A DNA stretch of 64,000 nt, from positions 62,001 to 126,000 of the forward strand of contig JAWZYV010015837.1 of the NCBI GenBank assembly GCA_038373885.1, written 5' to 3'. Below are positions 48,762 through 59,767 of the stretch, piece by piece. The notes under the pieces are model-generated. The model ran no database searches. It was not told the DNA's origin and saw only the letters and a program-made list of their open reading frames with translations. Numbering within the stretch: the first letter of the stretch is position 1; each line of letters begins with the position of its first letter. This DNA is from Cheiracanthium punctorium. Lineage: Eukaryota > Arthropoda > Arachnida > Araneae > Cheiracanthiidae. The translations under genes were made by a program, and so were the position numbers.

Positions 48762-49867
48762 CACGTTGGCTATAATTAAAGTGACCCTATTCAGACACCT
48801 TTAGAGCCGCCCGTTCTGCCAATCGGATGCTGATGAAACTTGGTATACACGTTATATGGACCACGGGGAAAAGATTCATGCAATAAAAGAATAGTTCATA
48901 TTTCGACCATCAGATGGCACTTTTCAAAATTTCAGTATGCTCTTTAGTCAGACCTATAAATAGACTCGCAGTCAGAGCCAGAAAACATTCTTCGTGCCCT
49001 TGTCATGTTAATTATGCCCTTACGAAAGAAAGATGAAGCTTTACTGGTAAAATTGTTTACCTCCTAATGTCCTGCTAGAACAACCACTTCATTCTGATTA
49101 CGTGAGTGCATGGTGTCTATTTCCGGCCAAGACCTTATCCTAAGACCATTTTTCTTTCTTTTTTCTTGAATTCTCACTTCTCAAGGTCCTAAAAACGTCA
49201 CGAGTAGAAGGTACAGTGAACTCTTTCAACAGCATGTCATTCCTGCTTTACAGGAACGGCAATGTTTGCAGACCACTATCTTTAGTCAAGATGGAGCAAC
49301 TTCTGACAATGGGCGCCAAGTCAGAAGACCTGCTTCCTGCTAGCTTTGGCGAGAATCGTGAAATATCCAGAGCTTTTCCGGATGCTTTTCCTCCTCGTTC
49401 ACCGAACTTAATCACTGTGATCTCTGATTGTGAGGATTCCTAAAAGACCGAGTTTATGGAGGAGGAATCAGGACTTTACCTAAGTTGAAAGCCCGCATTA
49501 CTCACCATGTTGCTGAAATCCCTTGGGAGTTACTTCGCGCTACCATTCAACACCCTATAATGAGATTTCAATTCATAATTGATGTCAATGGAGTGCACGT
49601 TAATCACATTCTGCACTTGGATAAATTTTAATTGCTCTGATGGATTTTTTGTCCTTCTTTAGGCGCCACAATTCCCCCTGGTGCTCAAAATTTGAAATGA
49701 CGTTTCTATTTCAGAAATCTTTTTTTTCCATAGTCCGTATAACGTATATGCCAAGTTTCACCAAAATCTCATAGTCAGAACGGTTTATTCCTGCAGGGGT
49801 GGTATCCTAACAGGATGGTTATAGTTAAAGTCATCTGAATGGGATCACTTTAACTATAACCACTCTG
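48762..49867 (+). mobile_element. IS630/mariner-like element with broken transposase
   Basis: The left end CACGTTGGCTATAATTAAAG continues TGACCCTATTCAGACACC. The right end in reverse complement is CAGAGTGGTTATAGTTAAAG with TGATCCCATTCAGATGAC. TA flanks both (48760-48761; 49868-49869). Further in, TGAAACTTGG(T/C)ATA and CGTTATA also match. The 1,106-bp length is shorter than a full element, and the 5' half of the transposase is missing. The extreme right end holds an extra internal inverted copy of GGTTATAGTTAAAGT. Confidence 0.75.
49211..49625 (+). pseudogene. IS630/mariner-like transposase C-terminal half, frameshifted
   Basis: The plus strand reads HVIPALQERQCLQTTIF then SQDGAT. This is the block before and around the second catalytic aspartate in the arthropod family whose proteins carry VIPALQ.RQCL...F.QDGAPPH. 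After frame changes, degraded forms of SRSFP, PPRSPDLNPCD and LWG(YF)LKD follow, then KDRVYGGGIRTLPKLKARI and THHVAEIPWELLRATIQHP and RFQ. Several stops and frameshifts make it non-functional, and the DNA-binding half is absent. Confidence 0.75.
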
Positions 49868-49869
49868 TA

Positions 49870-50230
49870 TATTAAATAAGCTTTGTGATATCATCTCGAA
49901 TACCAATTACATAACGTAAAATGGTTATTTGAATTTAATAAAACTTGACTATAAATGTTCAACATGGTCAGATGAGAGACAGTGTTAAATTTTAAATATT
50001 TTAGAAACATTATTCTACACTCATAACATTCTTGTATTTGTATCGTTAAGGTATCTTATAGAATTTTAATAATGAGTAGATATATTGAAAATTAACTTTA
50101 AAGTCTTCAGAATCTTTCCAGTTTTCTGACTAAACCTTTTCAAAAATATAAGTTGTTGATTTTTTTTTTAAATATTATCATAACAATGTTCTTACGCTTA
50201 CTGAGCAAAATTAGCTCTATGCTTGGCACA
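49870..50230. other. AT-rich spacer
   Basis: No feature seen between the transposon end and the following palindrome. Confidence 0.5.
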
Positions 50231-50407
50231 GTGTGTGATATAATACTTTGCACTTTCTAAAAATCTAGAGAGGTTTTGAAAACCATGCATTTTCGTATAA
50301 TATGCTCGGGCCTAACTTCCGAGCATATTGTATCATAAAAGTATTGAAAAATGCATTTCAAAACCTCTGCAGATTTTTGGAAAGTGCAGCATATCAAATC
50401 ACACACT
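50231..50407. repeat. large palindrome, about 80-bp arms, 9-nt loop
   Basis: The left arm runs from GTGTGTGATATAATACTTTG to TATGCTCGG (50309); the right arm runs from CCGAGCATA (50319) to CACACAC. Matching blocks include GCACTTTC(T/C)AAAAATCT, AGAGGTTTTGAAA and ATGCATTTT. There is no coding potential. It is a foldback or MITE-like structure; no target duplication was identified. Confidence 0.8.
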
Positions 50408-51584
50408 TTGCAAAGAATAGGGTTAAGCTATAAATGTCTGGAGATTTAAAAAAGATAATGGAAAATTTCGTGTTTCTTTTAAAAAGAATTTGTACGCGTA
50501 TGATCAAAAACGTATGGATGAAGTACGAGTTACATATACGGAGAAATTTATACATTCTTGAGTCGATCTCAGTAGATTTATTTTATACACCACCTTATCT
50601 TGATACTGAATACAGTTTAAAATCTAGAATATAATTATCAACTAAATCAACATATTTTTGAAAACTATAAATAAAAGTGGAATTTTTCAAAGGAACATAT
50701 TATTTTATTTAGATTATAGTTATATTTATTGATAGATTTTTATAAAACATTTCGTAACATTTGAAATACAGTGCTACCAAAATACTTAGTTAAATATTTA
50801 ACAGTAGAAAAGAATTTGATATATTTATTTAAAACAAATCATTTAATGTAAAGAACGAACTCTTTAACTTGTACAAAAATAAATTTGAAAAGGGTGCGAT
50901 GCTCCAAGCACTTGAAAATTAATTTCACTATCCTTAATACTGGAATGTCGCCAACATACTTTGCATGATAAAGCCTGTTATAAAATTATTTTTTTCTGTT
51001 AATTCATCGTTGTTTTGCATATGTATGAAAAAGAGAAATTTTTAAAAGAAAGTTTATAATAAATACATTTCTTCGGAAAATACAAAGAGAATTTTTACTT
51101 TATTTTAAACGCATTACATTCATTTCAGTAAGTGGGAAGAACTTTTAATTTTTGCAAAAACTTACTGATATATTCAAGGGAAAACTTTATCAAAATGTAT
51201 AAAATCTTTATCAGAAACTATTGCACTAACAATCTTTTCAGTGAAAAAAAATGTTGGAATTTAAATAATAAATATTTTATATGGCTTTCAGCCTTTTTTG
51301 AAACAAAAATCACATGTCTTTAAGAAATGGAAATTACTCTACATGTACATGAATATGGTTAGCAGCAACTGTATTCCGAAAGCGATTTCCCAGAGCACTT
51401 GAAATTCACTTACTTAGTGTCATGATTCTAAAACTGAATTAGGTGCAAGTTTATGTAAGAAAAATATGGAAGAAAAAACCCCCCAGCAATGATATTCCTG
51501 CGAACCTAGAGTGATTTTGCAACACTTAGTGTGCATAGTAACTCCATTGATAATAAAAGTTGTTAACATTCGCCATAAATTGGT
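50408..51584. other. AT-rich DNA, no recognised gene
   Basis: Nothing identifiable. Frames at 50434-50634 and 51132-51323 lack motifs. Confidence 0.55.
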
Positions 51585-51853
51585 GCTGAATTAGTTGCAA
51601 CCTTTTTATTTAGAAACGCTGAAATATAACTTGGGGCTTAAATTGATCAATGGAACTAAATCCTGGTGAAACGCGTCTCCATAGAAAGGATGGAACTAAA
51701 TTAAAGTAGTTAAACTTTTTCCATTAAGTGGGCTGAATTAGCTGCAACCTTTCTATGGAGAAACGTTGAACCATAATTTGATGTTTAAACTGATCAATGG
51801 AACCGAATGATGGTGAAACGTGTCTCTACAGAAAGAATCCAATAGTTTAGCTC
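51585..51853 (+). repeat. tandem pair of the satellite-like foldback unit, period 147 bp
   Basis: Unit 1 starts GCTGAATTAGTTGCAACC (51585) and unit 2 GCTGAATTAGCTGCAACC (51732). Both contain GAAACG(C/T)TGAA, TTAAA(T/C)TGATCAATGGAAC, TGGTGAAACG(C/T)GTCTC and AGAAAG. Together with the inverted single copy at 10688-10810 this defines a repeat family. TTTCTATGGAGA near the start of unit 2 pairs with TCTCTACAGAAA at its end. Confidence 0.75.
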
Positions 51854-51884
51854 CATTATATGGTAAAATATTGATCTATTTATA

Positions 51885-52010
51885 TTAACGGTGTCTGGAA
51901 GAGGTGCCGCATCCTTTGTATTTCTTGTAATTACCGAGAAATGCTAGTTAGACTCGCAGTATACGTGCGCAATAAAACTTTTTCAACCAGTGTATAGCTT
52001 GACCATTATT
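51885..52010 (-). repeat. dispersed repeat (partner at 16520-16645)
   Basis: Reverse complement of the family at 16520-16645, anchored on CTATACACTGGTTGAAAAAG, ATACTGCGAGTCTAACTAGC and GGATGCGGCACCTCTTCC. It directly follows the tandem pair, which suggests that the two may be parts of one larger element. Confidence 0.6.
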
Positions 52011-53821
52011 TCGATGCTTACTTGTAGCTTTATAATCCTTATTTTAAAATAAATGTATGATTTCAATATATACACTTTAAACTTTGAACACCTCATATTT
52101 AAATACATTTCATATAAAACATTAAATTTCGTACAAAATGGGATACATGTAGTCGTCCGGATCTTTGTTTTCTGCGGTAGCAGATAATGAAGTGCCCGTT
52201 GAGAAAGCACGGTATAAAAGGAGGGAGACCATCAAGTAAAGTACTAATCAATACACATTGAATCAATGTACAACTTGTAGAACCTGGAACTAACAGTGTG
52301 AAACTTCTATCACTTACCAAACTTCTGCGTAAAATATGCATTCTGAGACTTAGCCAAGAGACAACGAATCAACTGCATACACTAGTACTGGGAATATGTT
52401 TTAACGATTCGATGGTAGCACGATGAGCATTTTTCTCACTCTAATATGTTCCAGAAAGGAATACCTTAAGACTACTTCAGTCTTGCATAGACAGTTTGAG
52501 ATCCGAATTAGAAAGATCAATAACTATGTGTGATACTAAAACACTCGCACACATGCATGCACAAAAATTTGAATCAAGAACATCTCTGAACAGATATATT
52601 GGTTACTCCTTTTACAAGTTTACTACTTACTCTCCTTTTAAATGAGCAACGTCAAAATGCGCTGAGCACATAATTTTTAGAACCTGATAGAACTTAGATC
52701 ATTTATCAGGAATTATCTGACATGTTAATACTGTCTAGACAATATTGTTGGTGTATGAGAATGAAGCCATAAACTTTAAAATTGTTAACGTACGTATGAA
52801 GCGGATTTTTTTATTTCTGATTTAAATGCTTTATAGAATGCAGTTTTGTACTGAAATGTTCTTTATTTAAATGAAATATGTGATAGAACAGAAATACTAA
52901 ATGATAAGCAAAACCTTATTATTGTCCGGAGAGAAATAAAGATATTTTGTTAATTAAAAATCCTTATAATGATATAACTGTTCAAGTATATTTCTTTTTA
53001 TTTGTTAATTTCGATTCCTTTCAGAAGTGTTTGTTACATTTTATAGAAGACTTATTCAGAAAAAAAGGCTTTTCATTTTTTCTTCTTTTTTTCTCAAAAA
53101 TTCCAGCAGCTTCTCCAAGCAGTTCCTCAAAGTGACGTACAAGCAAGAAAAAGAAAATATACTTCCTACTCAGCACAGAAAAGAAACATTTGTATGAACA
53201 CTCTGATATGCCGAAAACATATTAGCTCAGTTATATGTTTTATTACAAATGCACTTTTGATGACACGATAAAATAATGATATCTAGATCATTCCGGATTA
53301 CTTGGATTATCTGGATCAAAGCATCTTCGTGGAAATCCTGAAATAATGAATATGGGAAAATTGTCGCCGGGCTTAACGGTATTAATATCTATACCACACG
53401 CGTTATTTTGTCATTCAGACGCTTTTTATTGATAGTTGGAGCTGATTATATTTAATCACTTTTTGTATGTAAACGCATACAGTTTGAGAATTTATAAGGA
53501 TAGAAATGGGATAAACTAAATTAAATTTTCGTCTTACTTGTAAAGAATGCACTAAGAATTAATGCTTTTAATATCTGGTAAAAGTATTTAACTGGAAATA
53601 GTTGTGTTTTTCATTTACTTTCGTGTCGAAGCTATTGCTTTTAGCAAAGTAGCATAAATGCTTTCAGTGTATTGCTTTGATACGGCTTAGACTTTAATTA
53701 AATAATTATAGCTGTATAAACTAATTCAAAATAAATTTCGTGATATCTGCCAATGATCTTAGATTATGATTTTTATATACGCTGTTTCAAAACTGTAATA
53801 TTGTTTTCCCGCATCGATGTG
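52011..53821. other. AT-rich DNA, no recognised gene
   Basis: Polypyrimidine-rich sequence at 53070-53105 ends in a splice-acceptor-like TTCCAG, but the reading frame after it is not diagnostic. No repeat family was recognised. Confidence 0.45.
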
Positions 53822-54266
53822 TGTTGCGGGGAAGTGTGTTGTATAGGCTTTGCTGAAAGTGAAATGAGTATGTGACCTCTTAACCTTGGCGACAAAAAGA
53901 AAGTTTTCGAAACTAGTGGAATTTTAGCTGTGTCTCAATTAAGAAAGAATTTTCGGGAAAAGTCTAGAGAAATGATGTCACATCCCTTATGACGTCACGT
54001 CGGCCTGGAAATTTATAAATAAGCAGTCACTCTCACTGTCGAGTTAGTGTGTGATAGACTCCGGATATTAAGAGCAAAGCGATATGATTTATATTGCCAT
54101 TTGAATAGTGTTACTGCTGCTATATTTTATGATCCATCGTGGCATGTGTTAAAAGTGCTGTATTTATAAAGATATAATGCTTTATTTTGTCGAATAAAGT
54201 ATTATTTTCTATTTTTTGAGCTTGTTGTAATATTTAACATACACCCACCACGAGATTTTTGCAACA
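53822..54266 (+). mobile_element. solo LTR of a retrotransposon, copy 1
   Basis: 445 bp starting TGTTGCGGGG and ending TTTTTGCAACA, so TG...CA with short inverted ends. Inside are ACCTTGGCGACAAA, TGACGTCA (53990s), a TATA box TTATAAATA at 54013-54021, the transcript-start region GTGTGATAGACTCCGGATA, and a polyadenylation signal AATAAA at 54193-54198, in LTR order (U3-R-U5). The same motifs occur in 62002-62465. No internal region is adjacent, so recombination between two LTRs probably removed it. No clear target duplication remains. Confidence 0.7.
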
Positions 54267-54811
54267 ATATATATCACGTAGCTAATCAACATGTTCAATA
54301 TGTTCCTTTTTGGAAACGCTTTTTTCCTACCTTGAACCAATGCTAATATTCTTCGTTTCTGCTAAAGAGAAACTAATTTAATTCGTTCTTTAGCAAATAT
54401 TGAGATTGTCAGGAGATGAGTTAACAAAGGTTTTTACCTAGGGACAAAAATACGAACAATAGGGATTTTTTCCCCCAGAAAAGTAAACACTAGTGGCTTT
54501 TCTTCTATTCAATTCCAATTAATCTATAGTATGACCAAGAAAGAAAATGAACAAGGATGAAGTATATTGGAATTCCAATTTAAGCAGCCTAAGGTATTTT
54601 AAAAGTATTTTTAAAAACATGTGATTTGAATTTTTTGAATTGCATTGTATGTTAAAGATTAGTACGGACGTTTTTAAGACTTGAAACGTACGGACGTTTA
54701 AAGACTTGAAAACATATAACAAATCACTGTAAATAAATGCTTGTAGTTTATGTTATAAATTATAACAAAATAACTAAAAACAAAAGCACAAATGTAACAA
54801 CCCACCATATA
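54267..54811. other. AT-rich spacer with a short tandem duplication
   Basis: GTACGGACGTTTTTAAGACT and TGAAAC at 54662-54687 is repeated immediately with small changes (to about 54713). No gene was identified. Confidence 0.55.
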
Positions 54812-55533
54812 CAGGGTGTCCAAGAAAGGTGGTAACAGGCTTCAATTCTTTATCTATTAGAGATAATTGGGCAATGTAAACTGAAAAAAAGTTCTAAATA
54901 AGGTCTGAAATAAGAATCTGCGAAGAAAAAATTCATCTCGTATTTTCAAAAATTGACACTTTTTAAATTTATATATGACCCCTAACAAAAAAATTGGCAA
55001 TTAGAAAAAATGTGTACCATATACTAATGAGGTGATGTACGAATTTCAAAATTTAATCATAAAGCGTGTCAGAGATATCTTTAAACAAAGATGATCTGGG
55101 ACTATACATAAATTTGAATGTAAACGTTTACTGCTAGAGTGGAAAAAAGAAATCTTTCGTATTTTCTGTACGATCCCTGAAGTGCGATTATACGACGTGA
55201 ATTTTTTTTTCCTTCGAGAGCCTTGGAAAAGTGTTTTAAGTCAGCATATTTTTAATCTTCATACATCTGACACTTTTTAAATATAATTCTCAAATTTTGT
55301 TCATTCCCTCATAAGAGTATCGGACATATTTTACTAATTCGGAATACTTTTTGTATGAGGGTCATACACAAATTTAAAAAGAGCCATTTTTTGAAAATTT
55401 ACGAGAGGAATTTTTTCTTAACGTCGCGTCGTCTTATTTTCGACCTTATTTTGAAAAATTTTTCAATTTACATTGACCGCTTATCCCTAACGGATAAAGA
55501 AATAAAGCCTGTTACGACCTTTTTAGGACCCTG
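54812..55533. mobile_element. near-palindromic foldback element, copy 1
   Basis: The 722-bp element is flanked by TA (54810-54811; 55534-55535). The left arm starts CAGGGTGTCCAAGAAAGGTG and the inverse of the right arm CAGGGTCCTAAAAAGGTCGT. Both continue TAACAGGCTT, TTCTTTATC, TTAGRGATAA, AATGTAAA(T/C)TGAAAAA, AAAATTC.TCTCGTA and TTTTTAAATTT. The arms reach about 350 bp each, so nearly the whole element is an inverted repeat. It has no transposase. The same family recurs at 61734-62925. Confidence 0.85.
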
Positions 55534-55535
55534 TA

Positions 55536-57226
55536 TGTAATTGACAATGAATTTACTATTTAAAATTATCGTTTTTAATAACTAAATAATTTTTTTTTAA
55601 ATTAACACTCCTTAATATTTATATATTATACATTGAATTCTTAAATTCATTATTGGTCCATACAAATTAATTATTATTTAATATTAATTAAAAATTTGGA
55701 ATTATTTAATTATAAAATCACAATTTGAAATACATATTTAAAATGGTATTAGAAATGATTTAAGCAAAATTACATTGTCATTCACAATGAAATGTGAACA
55801 TGATTTGTTCTCTTGAAACTCAATGAACTCTTTGAGAGCAAACCCTTTTTGTAACACCAAAAATTAACAGGAATTTGAAAAGAAAATAAATAGTTTTTTT
55901 GATTTGTTGTAAGATGGTGCTACATGGACATGTCAGTCAGTGTCTCGAAAGTCTCAATTGTCGGCGTGCGTTTGTGACAGTCCGGAGAATATGTGGCAAG
56001 CCGCTGGCATGTTCATGTGACAGTCGGCCCCTAAAAGTTAAATGAGTAAAGATCAGCATAATTGCAGTTGATGTCTTCTCAGATTTATCATAAGATGCAA
56101 TAACTGGATTTTAATAAAGGTTATTTGATACGCCTCTTAAAAGATTAAATTTATTACTAAAATTTTGCCAATGAAGGAAATGAATAATTCGATTAAATTT
56201 ATTAAAAGCGTTTTACAGGTGATTACTTTTATTAATGACGGAATTTAAAAGTTCGAACTTTTATAAGTCGACATATTTTAAGCATCAGATTAATATTTTG
56301 TTTTATATCTAGTGTAGGTATTTTATATATATGGACATTATTTAGGGTATTTCAGCAATTTAAAATTAACAAGAGAATAAAACTTTAGCGGCATTGCCAT
56401 TCTCTTAAAACTTAAATACGAAGATTTCTAACTTGAAATTAGGATACGAAGTAAGATGAATTAGCCAATAAACTTTTAAAGCGTCCAGAGTTTATGATTA
56501 ATCTTCTATTATGAGGATATTACTACAAACGGTTAAACGGAAATGCGGGATTCAGAAATTTAAAACAGAAGACAGATTTATCAATGTCAGATGTATTATT
56601 TATGAAGTTTAGATTTAAAATACCGAGATATGTAACCTGAACAAAAGATTATCACCAAAAACACACAGATCGTAATGTTAGCTGATATATTTTTTGAAAA
56701 CGTGGTAGAATAAAACTGAAAGTTCAATTAGATTGTAAATAAAAAAAATCTGTATATGATGAAAATTTTGATAGTTGCTATTGTGTGAAAGAGCTTTCGC
56801 CTTATGAAAGAAGAAATTTTTAAATATGTACTTCAGGTAATTCATGCATCAAAATAAAATGCTGAAGTTATTAACTTTCTGAGCGTCTTTGATAAATATC
56901 AAAACATATAAAATAAATTTACACCATTGTTAGTTGATGAAGAGGCGTACACAAATACGCGTATGTGTGATAGATAGATAGACAGAGAGAGAGAGAGAGT
57001 TATGTGATTTAACTCTTCGCACTTAACATTAAAGAGAAAAGATGTCAAACGAGGCTCATGATTTTAAACAAAGGAATGTACGTAATGATTTCTTGTGGTA
57101 TAGGAATATGTTTGCACATGTAACAGGGCTCCAACTGTTAATTTTAAAATGTAAAAAGTTTAATAAGATTTGATAAAAGCCGACTTAATAAAAGAAAGTC
57201 CGCTCTGCCTTAAACCTGTCCGTTTC
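55536..57226. other. AT-rich DNA, no recognised gene
   Basis: A more balanced stretch at 55910-56035 has GTGACAGTC words (GTGACAGTCCGG and GTGACAGTCGG) and may be an old repeat. Otherwise nothing was identified. Confidence 0.5.
56968..56999 (+). repeat. (GATA)n(GA)n microsatellite
   Basis: Three GATA units followed by a GACA and a GA run. Confidence 0.95.
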
Positions 57227-57560
57227 ATCTCGAGGAGAGAACCTATATTTAATCAACAATTTAGAAACAATGAAAGGCGTAAAAATGCGTAGGAATGAGT
57301 ACTTCAAACGATATTTATTTTCCAGACAATAATGCAAAGTTTGTTATTATTTTTAATTAATCACTTTATTTTTATTTTTAATTATTTTTAATTATTTTTA
57401 GTTATTATTTTAAATTAATCTTATTATTTTTAATTAATCACTTTTTAAAAAGGTATTTTAAAATTTCCATCACACAGCTGTTTTCACTTCGCGTTAAAGA
57501 ATATTATATTTAAATAAAATATTTACATCTTTTCGAAAGTATTAATTAACTATTATTTCT
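57227..57560 (+). repeat. segmental duplicate, copy 1 (partner 58339-58590)
   Basis: Ordered matches with the partner: ATCTCGAGG, TATATTTAATCAACAATTT, AATGAAAGG, AGACAATAATGCAA, and further on ATATTATATTTAAATAAAAT. Within this copy TTTTTAATTAATCACTTT is itself repeated twice (57350-57450). Confidence 0.65.
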
Positions 57561-57661
57561 CCCACTGATTAAAATTTTTTATATTTATAATAGAAGTACA
57601 TGGTGGCCGTGAAAAATTACGTGAGTTTATGGATTACTAGCAACCTTATTCCATTTAACTG

Positions 57662-57709
57662 ATCGAGATGGGAAATTTTAGGGGTATCGAGATGGGAAAT
57701 TTTAGGGGT
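57662..57709 (+). repeat. perfect 24-bp tandem duplication
   Basis: ATCGAGATGGGAAATTTTAG followed by GGGT occurs twice, end to end. Confidence 0.95.
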
Positions 57710-58338
57710 ATCGTTAGTTTAAATATCCCATCATATCGCTCTACCTTAAGTCTTAAAAATGTAGTTTGAACTCAGTGAGTATTTTAGTTAAAAAAACAAA
57801 CAAACAAAGAAACTAGATACATTGTAGAGAAATCTTGACTTCAGTGAATGGAAGCTTATGAGTCAGTCCCTCAAAGAGTTGAGAAACAATTGTATTTTCA
57901 TTGTTTAATCCATGAGTAATGAAATATATCCTTTCAAAACTAATAATCCTTTTTAAAAACTTTTAAATAGAACGTTTAGATTGAAATAGTAACTTTTACT
58001 AATGTAATATTTTTTTAATAAAAAATTGAGTTTCACCTCTTAATCAATTCAAGCTGAGTGATTTAGAAAAGTTACATTATTTATTTTGCATAAAACTTCT
58101 GTTTTTTAAAGAAAACAAAGGTCCCTTATCTAAAAGAACCTTAAAATGGAAGAAAAATTCATGAGATCTTAATTCAGCTCATAGATTTGCATGAGATAAA
58201 TGTTCCGTTTTGTTATTTTGGGGTATATCCAGCAACTCTTTTTCTTTTCTTTGATAATTTTTCTTTACTTGCTTCCTTCGCTATACATAGTAATCCTCTT
58301 AATATGTCTCATTTTCAAGTATTTTTTTCTGTTCTTTT

Positions 58339-58590
58339 TATCTCGAGGCTAGTACTTATATTTAATCAACAATTTGAAAAAAATGAAGGAGGTTAGAAAT
58401 GCTTTGATTTAAGTGCTTGAAATTATATTTGTTTGCAAGATAATAATGCAAGTCTTGATGTATTTTTTTAAAAATTCACTATAAATTTCTAAGAGACTGT
58501 AAAGAGTTTTATCTTCAAATTAAAAAAAAATATTATGTTTAAATAAAATCTTTCTACAAGCGCAAAAGTCTTAACTTATCTCTAAGTGAC
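58339..58590 (+). repeat. segmental duplicate, copy 2 (partner 57227-57560)
   Basis: Same orientation as its partner, 1.1 kb downstream, anchored on ATCTCGAGG, TATATTTAATCAACAATTT and TATTATGTTTAAATAAAAT. The copies differ by many changes and an insertion in copy 1. Confidence 0.6.
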
Positions 58591-58655
58591 TAAAAGTATT
58601 ATAGTTTATAAATAGAATTATAATTTATTAGAATAAAATAATTATGGTTTATAAA

Positions 58656-58929
58656 TAGACTAATATCCTTTATGAATATAAATATATAGGTAACATCGTA
58701 TATTGCGTTTTTTTAAAAACTATATTGTGCTGCTACAGCTTAAACGGTAATAGAACGAGGACCGGCTGTGTTGAAGATTTGTTGATATTATTCATAAAGG
58801 ATATAGACTAATATACTTTATGAATAGAAATATATAGGTAACATCGTATATTGCGTTTTTTTAAAAACTATATTATGCTGCTACATCATAAACGGTAATA
58901 GAACGAGGACCGGTTGTGTTGAAGGTTTG
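58656..58929 (+). repeat. tandem duplication, about 125-bp units with 148-bp period
   Basis: TAGACTAATAT.CTTTATGAA starts both units (58656 and 58804). They share ATATATAGGTAACATCGTAT, ATTGCGTTTTTTTAAAAACT, AACGGTAATAGAACGAGGAC and CGG.TGTGTTGAAG with only a handful of differences. The spacer contains TATTCATAAAGGATA, the inverse of the start of unit 1. Confidence 0.9.
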
Positions 58930-59033
58930 GGCGGAGCCTTTCATTTTCCATTACAATACGCTGACGCGCGTTGCCCATTTTGCAACGAGACAGCTCTCCT
59001 ATACGGTTAGGATGAGTTATCATATTCACCCTT

Positions 59034-59105
59034 CAGTTCTGATACGAGTCCACTAGACTTGACCAAAGTCAGTTCTGATACGAGTCCACTAGATTTGACC
59101 AAAGT
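59034..59105 (+). repeat. 36-bp tandem duplication
   Basis: CAGTTCTGATACGAGTCCAC followed by TAGACTTGACCAAAGT occurs twice in a row with a single change. Confidence 0.95.
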
Positions 59106-59767
59106 TGTAAACCTAGCTATGCGAAGGCGCCGCCAATCTTTCTATCACCGTTACCAAAACAATTTGCCGATAAACGCACTTTGTGTGTTCAGCAGAAAGC
59201 TTCCGAACCATTTGGACTTAGTATCCATTCATTGAGAAGAACGAGAACTACACTGAAGGTCAAAAAAGAAATACTGCAAAGCAGACACTTAAATGTTAAT
59301 TACTTAATTATAAAAATTATATAGTTATATTAATTACTTCTCTTCCCTCCATGCTCGAACATTTCGTTTAAAGTAATTATAGGTGCATATGAATATGTAG
59401 CAAAATAAATAAAATGTAAAATAAAAAGTTCATTTTAGTTTGGAAATGACCCTGTAAATGACCATTAACACCAAGTACTATGTGTCAATGAAGTCAGACT
59501 ATACTAATTTTATAAGTGTAAAAATAAATTAAGTGTAAGATCTTCAATGTTTGTTTTAATAATTGCACATTACGCATTAGTATGTTTCGCAATATAATTG
59601 GTAGAAAATAAATATAAACTGTATTTTTTATTCAATTAAATAATTTTTAGTACTTTATTCCTTTATTTAATATTAAAAAAATCAGATTGAAGTGACATTT
59701 GAACAATTAGAATTATAAAAAAATATCACAGGTGTATTTTGACAATCCTACTATATAGTTACAATGA

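Noticed and set aside
52947..53135. Open frame ending in PAASPSSSSK after a polypyrimidine tract
   Set aside because: Two alternative frames follow the acceptor-like site and neither has coding support; the rest of the frame is AT-rich random sequence.
57640..57720. Possible CRISPR-like or regulatory array of short repeats
   Set aside because: There are only two identical units without spacers, so it is a simple tandem duplication. No CRISPR array exists in this eukaryotic window.
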